The translations under genes were made by a program, and so were the position numbers. The notes under the pieces are model-generated. The model made no database searches. It was not told the origin of the DNA and saw only the letters and a list, made by a program, of their open reading frames with translations. A stretch of 64,000 nt of DNA from Neocallimastix lanati (nom. inval.) (lineage: Eukaryota > Neocallimastigomycota > Neocallimastigomycetes > Neocallimastigales > Neocallimastigaceae): assembly GCA_016946835.1 (NCBI GenBank), contig JACVTC010000014.1:815001-879000 (forward strand), given 5' to 3'. Shown here piece after piece: positions 21,779-31,352 of this stretch. The first letter of the stretch is position 1; each line of letters opens with the position of its first letter.

Positions 21779-22568
21779 TGTAAGAAATTGATATAAATTT
21801 TTATAATTTATTTCTATTTCTTATTAATTAATAATTATTTCATAATTATTATTCTTTAAAAAAATTTATTTCATTTAAAAACAATTATACCAATTAATGT
21901 ATTAATTGTTATATGAAAAAATGTATTTAATATAACTTCTGTATTATTTCATAGAAAAAATGTATTTAATAAAATTTCTGCATTATTTTATCCTTCTCTT
22001 TTTTATCCTTTTTCTTTTTAATTCTTTTAGTTATTAAAATCGGTTATTAAAGTTTTTCCGATTAATTATAATTGGTTTTATTTAATAACACGATGATCAA
22101 TAAGTATAGATTATTGATCAAAAATCTTTCCAGTTTTTTCTTCTAATCTTTTTCTGGAAAGAATCATTGTTAAGATTAGAAAAATACATTTATTTTGGTA
22201 AAAATATAAATAGCTGTTGATTTTCGTCTTTAGAAAATCAAGAGTTATTATTTTAAGAAAAATATAATAACAATAAAAGACATTAATATTTCAATTAATA
22301 TAAAATAGTTATTTTAAAATTTGTCAAAAAAAAATAATAAAATATTTAATAATAAAATAGATTAATAAAGTTCTTTTTATAAAAACATATTTTATTTCTC
22401 TTTCATTTAAGGTCTATTATATTTTCTTATAATAAGCTCTAATTTTAAAGATAAGTATTAAATTCTTATTTTTATTTTAATTTTTTATTTTAATTTTTAT
22501 TTAATCTTAATAGTTTAGTTAATATTAATTATAAATAATAATCTCTATAATTTATAGAAATTATTACA
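21779..22568 (+). repeat. E4 5' LTR
   Basis: It is 790 bp. TATAAATA is at 22205-22212. It is followed by an 8-bp hairpin TGATTTTC/GAAAATCA (22218-22225 with 22233-22240). The predicted R start at 22240-22251 begins on the last base of that hairpin. Confidence 0.93.
22240..22251 (+). promoter_or_regulatory. E4 predicted R start, complementary to the primer site
   Basis: AAGAGTTATTAT here is the exact complement of ATAATAACTCTT at 22569-22580, the first 12 nt after the LTR. It lies 35 nt downstream of the TATA box. This matches Tf1-style self-priming, in which the 5' end of the RNA folds onto the primer site. The 3' LTR has the same 12-mer at 27853-27864. Confidence 0.75.
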
Positions 22569-22736
22569 ATAATAACTCTTCTAGATAATTAGTTAATTGT
22601 ATTATGATATTGTAGTACAAAAGTAAAAAAAAAAAAAATTTATTTTATCCGATCAAATAAATAAATAGATAATATTAGAGAAAAAAAAAAAAAAAAAAAA
22701 AAATTATTTTTTCCAATCAGATAAATAAATAATATA

Positions 22737-22777
<41 letters not shown>

Positions 22778-23385
22778 TAGTAAATTATAATTATATAAAT
22801 TAAATTGTATATACTAATAGATAGTAAAATTATATTATTAAATAAAATAATTATAACAATAACAATAATAATAAATACGTAAATTATATACTATAAATTA
22901 TACTAACAATTAAATTTTTTATATTTAATAATATTAATTTATAATAAAGGATTCTAGAAGTTATTTCCAAAAATAAACAATATAATGAGAATTAGTACGA
23001 ACTTTAGAAGCAGGAGTAGCCTGAGTCTTGTAACTGAGTGATTTCCGGATTAAGTTTACCCTTCACGACAAGCTGTGCGGGAGGCTCTGAACTGGTCTGT
23101 TTTAATGGTAAACAGATTGCAATCGTGGTGCGCGCGGCAACAAGACACCATTAATAGGTAAGCTGGTCGTATAGCGCATACTATCACTCAAACTCAGGGG
23201 CTTCTGGAAAATTGGTCGGAAATGCTCATTTTTGTTAAAATATTGGAAGTGTTCTTCTAGACTCCGAAGTTATAAATTTCTATTATTAATATAAATAATT
23301 TATATTTTACAATTATATACATATATTAAAGATATATTAAAGATATTTTAAAGATCTATATTAAAAAAGTCTATTTAGTATTTTA
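22569..23385 (+). promoter_or_regulatory. E4 leader with self-priming site and structured RNA
   Basis: The 12-nt primer site 22569-22580 abuts the LTR. Positions 22600-22980 are AT-rich with three A-runs. The GC-rich block at about 23036-23189 is described separately. From 23190 to the ATG at 23386 is mostly AT-rich, with GGGGCTTCTGG at 23197-23207. Confidence 0.7.
23036..23189 (+). ncRNA. Conserved structured leader RNA, E4 copy
   Basis: The closing helix is GAGTGAT/ATCACTC (23036-23042 with 23183-23189). The second helix is AGTTTACC/GGTAAGCT (23053-23060 with 23157-23164, one G-U). The hairpin is TCTGTTT/AAACAGA (23096-23102 with 23110-23116, 7-nt loop). A further TGGTG/CACCA stem (23126-23130 with 23146-23150) is possible in this copy. 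Helix sequences differ from E2 but pairing is kept, while the unpaired blocks are conserved. Confidence 0.7.
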
Positions 23386-26300
23386 ATGAATTCAATCAGT
23401 ATGGAAGCTACTAAGGAAGCTGAAGCGTCAAAATTAATTTCTGCAATTACCGAATTTATTCCCACATTTTTTTCACCTAACGGTGTGTTGGCCCGCAATG
23501 AAGACAACACAAAGCTTAATCTAAACGAACTAACGGAACAGTGTGAATTGTTCTTTGATGAACATGCCAATTCGTTCCCAAATGACAACTTTAGAAACGC
23601 TTTCGTTATCAGCAAACTTTATGGACCAGCTAAAAAATGGGGATTATCTCTCAAGGCTGATGGAACACTTAATTCTCTCACCTATGAGGAATTTAAGAGG
23701 TTATTGTTAGAAAATTTTGGAGATACAAAGGAACAAAGGTTTGTTTTAATTGAAGAACTTTTGAACCTTAAACAGCTTCACCTCGGAAAGGCAGCTTTCT
23801 TTACTATTGAATTCAGAAGATTAGCGTCAAGAATTGGTTGGAACGACGATGTTTTTATTGACCTTATCCGGAGAGGCCTTCTTGAGGAGGTTCGTCTGGA
23901 GTTCGATAAAATCGAAAGACCAAAGACCCTTTTTGAAGCAACAAATTCAATCATCAGCATCGATAAAAAATGTTTCATTAACAACCTAGCCAAAACAAAT
24001 AAGTCAACCAACAAGTCGCAAAAAAGAAAAAGAGATGAGCATCCAAAACAGGAATTCAAGAACAACAAAGTACACAAGAAATTCAGAAAAAATCAGAACA
24101 AAGAAAGCATCCTTTCGGCTAACTATACACCAAACACCTCAAATTCAATGACCACTACATTTATATTAAATAATAATGGAAAGAAAATGAAAATAAACGT
24201 CCTTATTGATTCTGGTTCTGCAAGAAGTTACATCTGTAGAGACTTTGTAAACGCCAACAGAATTCAATTATCTACCTTGTCTTCACCATTGAACATTCAG
24301 TTACCGAACAACAAAAGTATGAATATAAGACAAGTAACGAAGAAATTAGGCCTTGCCTTCATGGACCACAAGGAAAGCTATGAATTCTACGTAGCTACCT
24401 TACAACTTCAGGGAATATCAGCCATCCTTGGAAGAGATTGGTTGAGTATTCATATGCCATACGTAGATTTCAAAAATAATAAGATTTACTTTTTAGAGAA
24501 CCACTGCGGAAATCACTGCCCTTCAGCAAAAGGGAATAAATTCATTTTTCACTCTAAAGATGTTACTGCTGCAATTTTGCCAAACAACGAAAACAACAAT
24601 GTATCAAAAGATAAAACAGAAACATACTCAATATCTGGTGACGAACTTTTTGATATAGATATTTGCGCCGCTTTAGTAAATGAAACTGATAAAGATGAAA
24701 TTATCAACATATACTATCAAGATTTGAAAATTGTATTTGAAAAGAAAGAGGCAGACAAATTGCCTCCACATCGTGAATATGATATATCAATTGACCTAGT
24801 CCCTGGTGGTCAATTATATTATGGACCTGTGTACTCTCTTACGATTGTCGAAATGGAAGCTCTTAAAAACTATTTAAAAGAAAATTTAGATAAGGGGTTT
24901 ATAAGGAAGTCAAAATCACCTGCTGGTGCCCCTGTCCTGTTTGTAAAAAAACAAGACGGAAGCTTACGACTCTGCGTTGATTATAGGAAATTAAATTCTA
25001 TTACAATTAGGAATAGCTACCCTATCCCAAGATTGGTTGACTTGATTGAATCGTTTAAGGGGGCAGTAATATTCACTCGTTTGGACCTTCGATCTGCATA
25101 TAACCTTGTCCGCGTTAAAGAAGGTCATGAATATTTAACTGCTTTTAGAACACCTTTAGGCCAATTTGAATATCTAGTAATGCCCTTTGGCCTAAGAAAT
25201 GCCCCCTCGGTGTTTCAAAGATTCATCCAGGATGTTTTATCTGATGCAATTGGCATATTTGTTCAAGTATACTTGGATGATATAATAATTTATTCAAAAA
25301 GTTTAGACGAACATATTCAACATGTTCGTAAAATATTGTCGCTTCTAATTAAAAATGGTCTTTACGTGAAATTGGAAAAATGTGATTTTCATGTTAAAGA
25401 AACTATTTTTTTAGGGTTTGTGGTGTCTGTAAATGGTCTTTCAATGGACAGGAATAAGGTTAAAGCTGTTATCGACTGGCCTATCCCAAAAAATATTAAA
25501 GAACTCCAAGGGTTTCTAGGACTTTGTAACTTCTATAGGAAGTTTATAAATAATTTTGCCGAGATCATTGAACCTCTCCGTCGGCTTTTGAAGAAGAACT
25601 CTCCCTTCATTTGGGATGTTAGGGCAGACAATGCTTTCAACAAACTCAAAGAAGCTTTTACGACGGAAGAAATCCTAGTTTATCCAGATCCAGAGAAAGA
25701 ATTCTTTGTAGAAACGGACGCTAGCAATTTCGCTGTTGGTTGTGTTTTATCCCAAATTAGTAACAAAGACAATAAACTCCATCCGGTTGCTTTCTACTCT
25801 AGGTCCTTGTCTTCTGCTGAAATCAATTATACTATTTATGACAAGGAATTACTTGCAATAATCGTAGCTTTTGAAACCTGGCGCCATCACCTAGAAGGTG
25901 CTAAATTTCCAGTACAAGTAGTCACAGATCACAGAAATCTGTTATATTTTAAGCAACCTCAAAAATTAAACCAAAGACAAATTAGATGGAGTCTCTTTCT
26001 CTCAAAGTTCACTTATAGGATTTCATTTCGCTCCGGTATTAAGAGTGGTAAACCTGACTCTTTATCAAGACGCCCTGATTACGTCAACAAGGATTCGACC
26101 AATGAAGGTTATCCTCTGTTAGATGAAGAGATATTTTGTTGTGCACCTTCTGACAACTTAAAAGCCTTAATTGAAGCTCAGAAGTCTGACACATACTGTA
26201 AGGATACACTCAATAAAATTAAAACAAGGTCAAATGAAGTAAAAAGTTCGCTTTTTACCATCGTCGAAGGGGTTCTGCATTTTCAGAACCGAATAATTGT

Positions 26301-27381
26301 CCCTTCTTCACTCAAGGCCAAGGTATTGAAAATGTATCATGATGGTCCAACTAATGGTCACCAAGGAGTAGATAAAACTTTTGAAAAATTAAGAAGAAAT
26401 TATTGGTGGCCAAATATGAAAAAAGACATCAAGAATTACATATCCTCATGCGATGTTTGTGGAAGAAATAAGCTCCGAAGACACAAGCCATATGGTAAAA
26501 TACAACCTTTACCGGTTCCCAGTAGACCTTGGGAAATAATTGGCGTTGACTTTATCACTTCACTTCCCAGCTCGCAAGATTGTACATGTTTAATGGTTGT
26601 AGCTGACCATCTGACCAAAATGATTCACCTTGTCCCTTGTTCTGATGTTCCCTCCGCTGATCTGACGGCCAAAATGCTTCTATTCAATGTTTTTCGCTAC
26701 CATGGATTCCCTAAAATAATTGTTTCGGACCATGGTTCTCAATTTTCATCAGAATTTTGGACTTCGTTGTGCTCTGCTATTAACGCTAATCCAAGACTTG
26801 CCACAGCTCACCATCAACAATCCAATGGACAAATTGAGCGTGCAAATTCAGTAATTGAGCAGTATCTCCGATGTTATTGTTCAACCTCCCAAAATGAATG
26901 GTGTTATTATGTTCCTTTATGTGAAATGGCCTATAACAACTCCCTGCATAAGTCCATAGGTAAATCACCATTCTTTGCTAATTATGGCTTTAATCCTTCC
27001 TGTACTATAGAGTCGCCTCCTGTTCTTCTAAAGGATAATGCTTCCGCTTTAACCAGGGATTGGTCCTCACATTTCGAAGCATTGAAGAGACACTTACAAA
27101 AAGCTAAAGAAAATTTTAAGAAGTTTGGAGATTCGAAGAAAGCTACAGGACCTTCATTCAAAGTAAATGATTTTGTATGGCTAAAAAGATATTATTTTAC
27201 AAATGAGCCATCCAAAAAACTTTCTTCACAATATCTTGGGCCGTTTAGAGTTTTGGAAGTGAGGGAGAGAATGAATTACCGTTTAGATTTGCCAGAAAAT
27301 CTACATTTACATCCGGTATTTCATGTTTCCCAGTTGGAGCCTTATACAAAAAGAAATCCGGAACTAGTGGATGCATCATAA
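23386..27381 (+). CDS. E4 Gag-Pol polyprotein
   Basis: This is a single 1331-residue ORF with its ATG at 23386; a second Met lies five codons later. Gag (about 1-240) has a capsid-like region but no zinc knuckle. A Lys/Arg/Asn-rich stretch at about 203-240 stands in for RNA binding. Protease has LIDSGSA (Asp275). RT has VYLDDIIIYS (YLDD at 25270-25281), and RNase H has ETDASNFAVG. Integrase has the HHCC domain with CDVCGRNK, then GVDFIT, VSDHGSQF and the Glu in SNGQIERAN. It ends with LGPFRVLE and HPVFHVSQLEPY and has no chromodomain. One-ORF expression, lack of a knuckle and self-priming all resemble the Tf1 group. All catalytic residues appear intact. Confidence 0.95.
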   Translation: MNSISMEATKEAEASKLISAITEFIPTFFSPNGVLARNEDNTKLNLNELTEQCELFFDEHANSFPNDNFRNAFVISKLYGPAKKWGLSLKADGTLNSLTYEEFKRLLLENFGDTKEQRFVLIEELLNLKQLHLGKAAFFTIEFRRLASRIGWNDDVFIDLIRRGLLEEVRLEFDKIERPKTLFEATNSIISIDKKCFINNLAKTNKSTNKSQKRKRDEHPKQEFKNNKVHKKFRKNQNKESILSANYTPNTSNSMTTTFILNNNGKKMKINVLIDSGSARSYICRDFVNANRIQLSTLSSPLNIQLPNNKSMNIRQVTKKLGLAFMDHKESYEFYVATLQLQGISAILGRDWLSIHMPYVDFKNNKIYFLENHCGNHCPSAKGNKFIFHSKDVTAAILPNNENNNVSKDKTETYSISGDELFDIDICAALVNETDKDEIINIYYQDLKIVFEKKEADKLPPHREYDISIDLVPGGQLYYGPVYSLTIVEMEALKNYLKENLDKGFIRKSKSPAGAPVLFVKKQDGSLRLCVDYRKLNSITIRNSYPIPRLVDLIESFKGAVIFTRLDLRSAYNLVRVKEGHEYLTAFRTPLGQFEYLVMPFGLRNAPSVFQRFIQDVLSDAIGIFVQVYLDDIIIYSKSLDEHIQHVRKILSLLIKNGLYVKLEKCDFHVKETIFLGFVVSVNGLSMDRNKVKAVIDWPIPKNIKELQGFLGLCNFYRKFINNFAEIIEPLRRLLKKNSPFIWDVRADNAFNKLKEAFTTEEILVYPDPEKEFFVETDASNFAVGCVLSQISNKDNKLHPVAFYSRSLSSAEINYTIYDKELLAIIVAFETWRHHLEGAKFPVQVVTDHRNLLYFKQPQKLNQRQIRWSLFLSKFTYRISFRSGIKSGKPDSLSRRPDYVNKDSTNEGYPLLDEEIFCCAPSDNLKALIEAQKSDTYCKDTLNKIKTRSNEVKSSLFTIVEGVLHFQNRIIVPSSLKAKVLKMYHDGPTNGHQGVDKTFEKLRRNYWWPNMKKDIKNYISSCDVCGRNKLRRHKPYGKIQPLPVPSRPWEIIGVDFITSLPSSQDCTCLMVVADHLTKMIHLVPCSDVPSADLTAKMLLFNVFRYHGFPKIIVSDHGSQFSSEFWTSLCSAINANPRLATAHHQQSNGQIERANSVIEQYLRCYCSTSQNEWCYYVPLCEMAYNNSLHKSIGKSPFFANYGFNPSCTIESPPVLLKDNASALTRDWSSHFEALKRHLQKAKENFKKFGDSKKATGPSFKVNDFVWLKRYYFTNEPSKKLSSQYLGPFRVLEVRERMNYRLDLPENLHLHPVFHVSQLEPYTKRNPELVDAS

Positions 27382-27391
27382 GGAGGTGCAA
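27382..27391 (+). other. E4 polypurine tract
   Basis: AAGGAGGTGCA overlaps the ORF stop region and directly precedes the 3' LTR TG at 27392. It is the expected plus-strand primer site. It resembles GGAGGTGC near the right end of E0. Confidence 0.75.
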
Positions 27392-28181
27392 TGTAAGAAA
27401 TTGATATAAATTTTTATAATTTATTTCTATTTCTTATTAATTAATAATTATTTCATAATTATTATTCTTTAAAAAAATTTATTTCATTTAAAAACAATTA
27501 TACCAATTAATGTATTAATTGTTATATGAAAAAATGTATTTAATATAACTTCTGTATTATTTCATAGAAAAAATGTATTTAATAAAATTTCTGCATTATT
27601 TTATCCTTCTCTTTTTTATCCTTTTTCTTTTTAATTCTTTTAGTTATTAAAATCGGTTATTAAAGTTTTTCCGATTAATTATAATTGGTTTTATTTAATA
27701 ACACGATGATCAATAAGTATAGATTATTGATCAAAAATCTTTCCAGTTTTTTCTTCTAATCTTTTTCTGGAAAGAATCATTGTTAAGATTAGAAAAATAC
27801 ATTTATTTTGGTAAAAATATAAATAGCTGTTGATTTTCGTCTTTAGAAAATCAAGAGTTATTATTTTAAGAAAAATATAATAACAATAAAAGACATTAAT
27901 ATTTCAATTAATATAAAATAGTTATTTTAAAATTTGTCAAAAAAAAATAATAAAATATTTAATAATAAAATAGATTAATAAAGTTCTTTTTATAAAAACA
28001 TATTTTATTTCTCTTTCATTTAAGGTCTATTATATTTTCTTATAATAAGCTCTAATTTTAAAGATAAGTATTAAATTCTTATTTTTATTTTAATTTTTTA
28101 TTTTAATTTTTATTTAATCTTAATAGTTTAGTTAATATTAATTATAAATAATAATCTCTATAATTTATAGAAATTATTACA
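27392..28181 (+). repeat. E4 3' LTR
   Basis: It is 790 bp, the same length as 21779-22568 with no visible differences, and is followed by the target copy CATAG at 28182-28186. Confidence 0.93.
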
Positions 28182-28189
28182 CATAGTCA

Positions 28190-28270
28190 GTAAAATTAGA
28201 ACTTTGGTTCAATGGTTAGTTACATTGACCATGACCAATACTTCATGGGTTCGACTCACACCTCAACTCA
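28190..28270 (+). other. tRNA-like sequence with Pol III A and B boxes
   Basis: TGGTTCAATGG (28205-28215) fits the A-box consensus exactly. GGTTCGACTCA (28248-28258) fits the B box, at normal tRNA-gene spacing. An ATTG/CAAT pair could form an anticodon-type stem, but the acceptor, D and T stems do not pair well, so it is not a functional tRNA. It is either a tRNA-derived SINE head or a decayed tRNA gene inside E0. E3 and E4 ended up just upstream, close to where Pol III would start. Confidence 0.5.
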
Positions 28271-28813
28271 TTTTGCATAAATAATTATTTTATTAATTAT
28301 TTTATTAATTATTAATAATATCTTCTTGAATATTCTTTCTGTATAAAATTATAGAAAGTTAAAGATTCTTTCGGTTCGTAATTCAACCGAAATGAATTTA
28401 GAAATTCTTATTATATAAATTATTTTATTCTTTTTTGATAAGATTCATTTTCATCAATTAAAATCTATATTCTAGAAACTTTACATTATTAATTATTACA
28501 AACATATTTCTAAATATTTCTTTAAAATTATTTTTACATGTTAAAACTGTTTTTCCGTTAAAAGTATAAATAGTGCGAACTTCACGAATGAAAATATTTT
28601 TCTTCGTGCTTTTATTAATAATAATTAACGTATAAGTAATTCGAAATATTACCTTGTTGATTAATATTAATAATTATTTTAAATTTTATAATTAATAAAA
28701 AATATTTCTAATAAAACGAATTATTTATACAGATAGTGTAAACCTATTGAGTTTTCTTCTTTCTGTGTTTCTATATCTCATCCCGCCTTTACAATAGAAG
28801 CACCTCCGTTACA
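28271..28813 (+). repeat. E0 right-hand part with LTR-like promoter
   Basis: It is AT-rich. TATAAATA at 28565-28572 is followed by the CACGAA/TTCGTG hairpin and about 240 bp to the terminal CGTTACA at 28813. This matches the R-U5 end of an LTR. No coding sequence is seen. Confidence 0.55.
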
Positions 28814-29780
28814 GGTTTATAAACGGTAAGTTCGAAATAGCTTTATAATAAATATATACATCATTATTATTCTTCACTTCATGATAACATAATATATTTT
28901 TTTGTTTTTCTAATGATCTTTTGTAATGCCAAACACAATATTTAATATTTATATTGGGAAAAACTTTTTTTGCGGCATTAGATATACCTTGTTCAAAATC
29001 ACAATGAAAATTAATTGTAGTAATTAATGTATTACTCCTAAATTTATTTGCATTTTTTTTTATTTCTTTAAATAATGTTTCATATGTAGATTGTTTTTTA
29101 TTTTTTAATATAGAAATGGAAGTAGTGTAAAGCATATTAAATTCTCCAACATAAGTTCTTGTTATAAATAACTGATAACTAAATTTCGGAGCTGCATAAA
29201 ATGTACCGTCCGCAAATATATTTTTATGATAATTCGAAAATAAATATGCTTGGAATGGTGATTGAAAGATTATTAGATCAGTATTTTTAAATATCATAAA
29301 ATTTTCATTTCTTTTCATTTTATAATATTCTGATTCAATGGGAATATCATCAAAACCTTTTATGTTTGGAGGAAATTGTTTATTTATATTTCTTATTATT
29401 TGGGATCTAATTGTACTATATTCGGGACATATAAGTCCCATTTCTTGAGAAACGGCATTAAATATATGTTTAGGTTTTATATCCATAGGAATTGAATTTT
29501 TCTTAATTTCTTCCTTAATTTTATGCTTTGCTACTGATATAGACACATCAATTTCTTTTTCGAGATGGTTATGTAAACTTTCATATTTTAAAACCTCCTT
29601 TTTATCATTTAAAATAATTAAAGATTTACATTTATTTAAAGTCTTATATTCAGTACATCTATAAATTTTTGATTTATCTTTCCTTTGAAATGAAAAATTA
29701 AATTTGTGTTTTTTATTAATAATAATTTGTTCATTTCCTCGATTTGTTTCACTTATTTCAATTTCTATATTGTCTTCCAT
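28814..29780 (-). pseudogene. MULE-type transposase with FLYWCH-like zinc finger, N-terminal part
   Basis: The ATG is at 29780 and about 321 residues are read before the E0 insertion; the open frame runs only a few codons into E0 (stop at 28809-28811). Residues 25-72 look like a FLYWCH-type finger (Cys42, Cys51, His70, His72). The MULE catalytic core starts at about 185, with ADGTFY (Asp191) and HCDFEQG (Asp261), then YCVWHYKRSL. The third acidic residue would lie in the displaced C-terminal part at 1-272. Such transposases cut and paste Mutator-like DNA transposons. Before the insertion the gene was open in the part visible here. The terminal repeats of its transposon are not identified. Confidence 0.8.
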
Positions 29781-31169
29781 TAATAATTAAAATTTTTCAA
29801 TAAAATATTTTAATAAATATACTTTTAAATGCTTTGAAACTTTTTTTTTTTTTTTTTAATATTTAAAATAATAAACCTTTTTTTAATTAATTATATAATT
29901 ATTTAAATAATTATTTAATTATTAATTATTTATTATTTCTTTATTTACTATTTTATTTATTTATTTTTATTTTTATTTTTTATTTTTTTATTTTATTTTA
30001 TTTTTTTTATTTTTTAATGCTTAAAAAATAAATTTTTATTTATTTTTATTTTATTTTTTAATGTTTAAAAAAGAAGTTTTCTTATTTCTTATTTTTTTTT
30101 TTTTTTATTTTTTGATGCTTAAAAAATAAAATGTTTATTTATTTTTATTTTATTTTTCAATGTTTAAAAAAAAAGTTTTCTTATTTCTTATTTTTATTTT
30201 ATTTTTTAAGCATTAAAAAATAAAATGTTTATTTATTTTTATTTTATTTTTCAATGTTAAATAGAAATACCTAACCTAATTATTATTTATTGAAGTGTTG
30301 TATTTCGCCAAAAGTTGAATTTCGTCCAGTTAAATTTCGCCAAATTCTTGGTGGCTTATAAAATTTCGTCATAAAATATCACCACATTTATTATTCACGC
30401 CATATTGTGAATATATGGCTTTTTAAAAATTGTAGAAAAAAGCCACAAAGTTATGATACAATTAGATATACGCCCCACGTAAGATTACGTGTTTGAAAAT
30501 TTTTGAAAATTGTAATTTTATTTATTTAATTAATTAATTATTATTCATTAAATTTTTAATAAAATTAAGTGGCTTAAAATTAAAAATATTTAAGCCATAC
30601 AACAAAATACAAATTTTTGTAATAAAAATTTTCGAAATGCACACTCCCCACATGTAATTTGCATCTATTTTACATAACAATTAGAAACAATTAGAAAATA
30701 TAGAAACATGTAACTCTTTATAATTAATAAATAAAGTTTACTTAATAAGATATAAATCTTATTTTCTAATAAATATAATTATATTATTTATGTAATAAAA
30801 CTATATTTTTAATTTTTTTTTTTTTTTTTCGATATTTATTGAATTATTACAGAGAGCAAATTTATTCTTTTTTTTTTTTTTTTTTAATAAAAAAATAAAT
30901 CATACTTTTCGATTTCAACAATAAAAAAAAAAAAAAAAAATTAAATATTTTACAGTTTATTTTATTTTTTTCTAAATTAAAAATAACCCAATAAATATTA
31001 TAATAAAAAATGTGAAATTTTAAACAATATTATTATATATATAATGAAATAAAAATATTTGGGTATTATATTAAAGAGAATATGTAAATACATTAATATA
31101 TATATATATACTAATATTGTAAATATAATTCATATATAATATTAATATTATATTTTATACTCTTTAAAA
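29781..31169. other. Intergenic: tandem repeats and a possible MULE terminal region
   Basis: No gene is seen. Positions 29998-30252 hold about two and a half copies of a roughly 105-bp AT-rich unit with inverted AATGCTTAAAAAATAAA / AAGCATTAAAAAATAAA segments. Positions 30300-30500 contain repeated ATTTCGCC / ATTTCGTC words and a CACGTAAGATTACGTG palindrome. These could be the end of the MULE element whose transposase lies at 29780. The remainder is AT-rich with several A/T runs. Confidence 0.5.
29998..30252. repeat. AT-rich tandem repeat, about 105-bp unit
   Basis: Units alternate GCTTAAAAAATAAA, ATTTATTTTTATTTTATTTTT, AATGTTTAAAAAA and AAGTTTTCTTATTTCTTATTTT. The third copy begins with AAGCATT instead of AATGCTT, so the flanks can also pair as inverted repeats. 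Confidence 0.6.
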
Positions 31170-31303
31170 TTACTTTTTCATTTTTTTATTTTGTATTGGA
31201 GGAAACGATATATTTGATGATGGTGAGGTCGATGAACTACTACTATAACTTGATTTATTATTTTTATAATTTTTAAAATTATATGACATATTATTCGAGT
31301 ATA

Positions 31304-31352
<49 letters not shown>

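Larger units (their letters stand above)
21779..28181 (+). mobile_element. E4: intact Ty3-type LTR retrotransposon with one ORF, self-primed
   Basis: Two 790-bp LTRs (21779-22568, 27392-28181) begin TGTAAG and end TTACA, look identical, and are flanked by CATAG on both sides (21774-21778 and 28182-28186). One uninterrupted ORF encodes Gag and Pol, followed directly by the purine tract AAGGAGGTGCA. The primer site is of the self-complementary Tf1 type. No coding damage is seen, so this is the best candidate in the window for an active element. It lies between E3 and a tRNA-like sequence. Confidence 0.95.
273..28813 (+). mobile_element. E0: outer LTR-like insertion, split into four pieces by E1-E4
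   Basis: The four pieces are 273-275, 7127-7140, 14155-15010 and about 28182-28813, roughly 1.5 kb in total. Together they begin TGTAACG and end CGTTACA, so the ends are perfect 7-bp inverted repeats of TG..CA type. They are flanked by a 5-bp duplication GGTTT at 268-272 and 28814-28818, inside the transposase gene. No coding region belongs to E0. A TATAAATA box at 28565-28572 is followed by a CACGAA/TTCGTG hairpin (28583-28588 with 28603-28608). This is the same TATA-then-hairpin layout seen in the LTRs of E1 and E4. It is best read as a solo LTR, plus orientation, of a Ty3-type element. A tRNA-like Pol III promoter lies inside it, either as part of U3 or as a separate SINE. Confidence 0.65.

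Noticed and set aside
23155-23200. A small intron in the E4 leader (AGGTAAGC ... TACTATCAC ... CTCAG)
   Set aside because: The donor- and branch-like words are there, but the intron would be only about 40 nt, and GGTAAGCT pairs with an upstream block in both E2 and E4. A structural role fits better.
28198-28269. A functional tRNA gene
   Set aside because: A and B boxes are good, but the acceptor, D and T stems do not pair.
29998-30252. CRISPR-like array
   Set aside because: Units are contiguous AT-rich tandem repeats without unique spacers, in a eukaryotic context.
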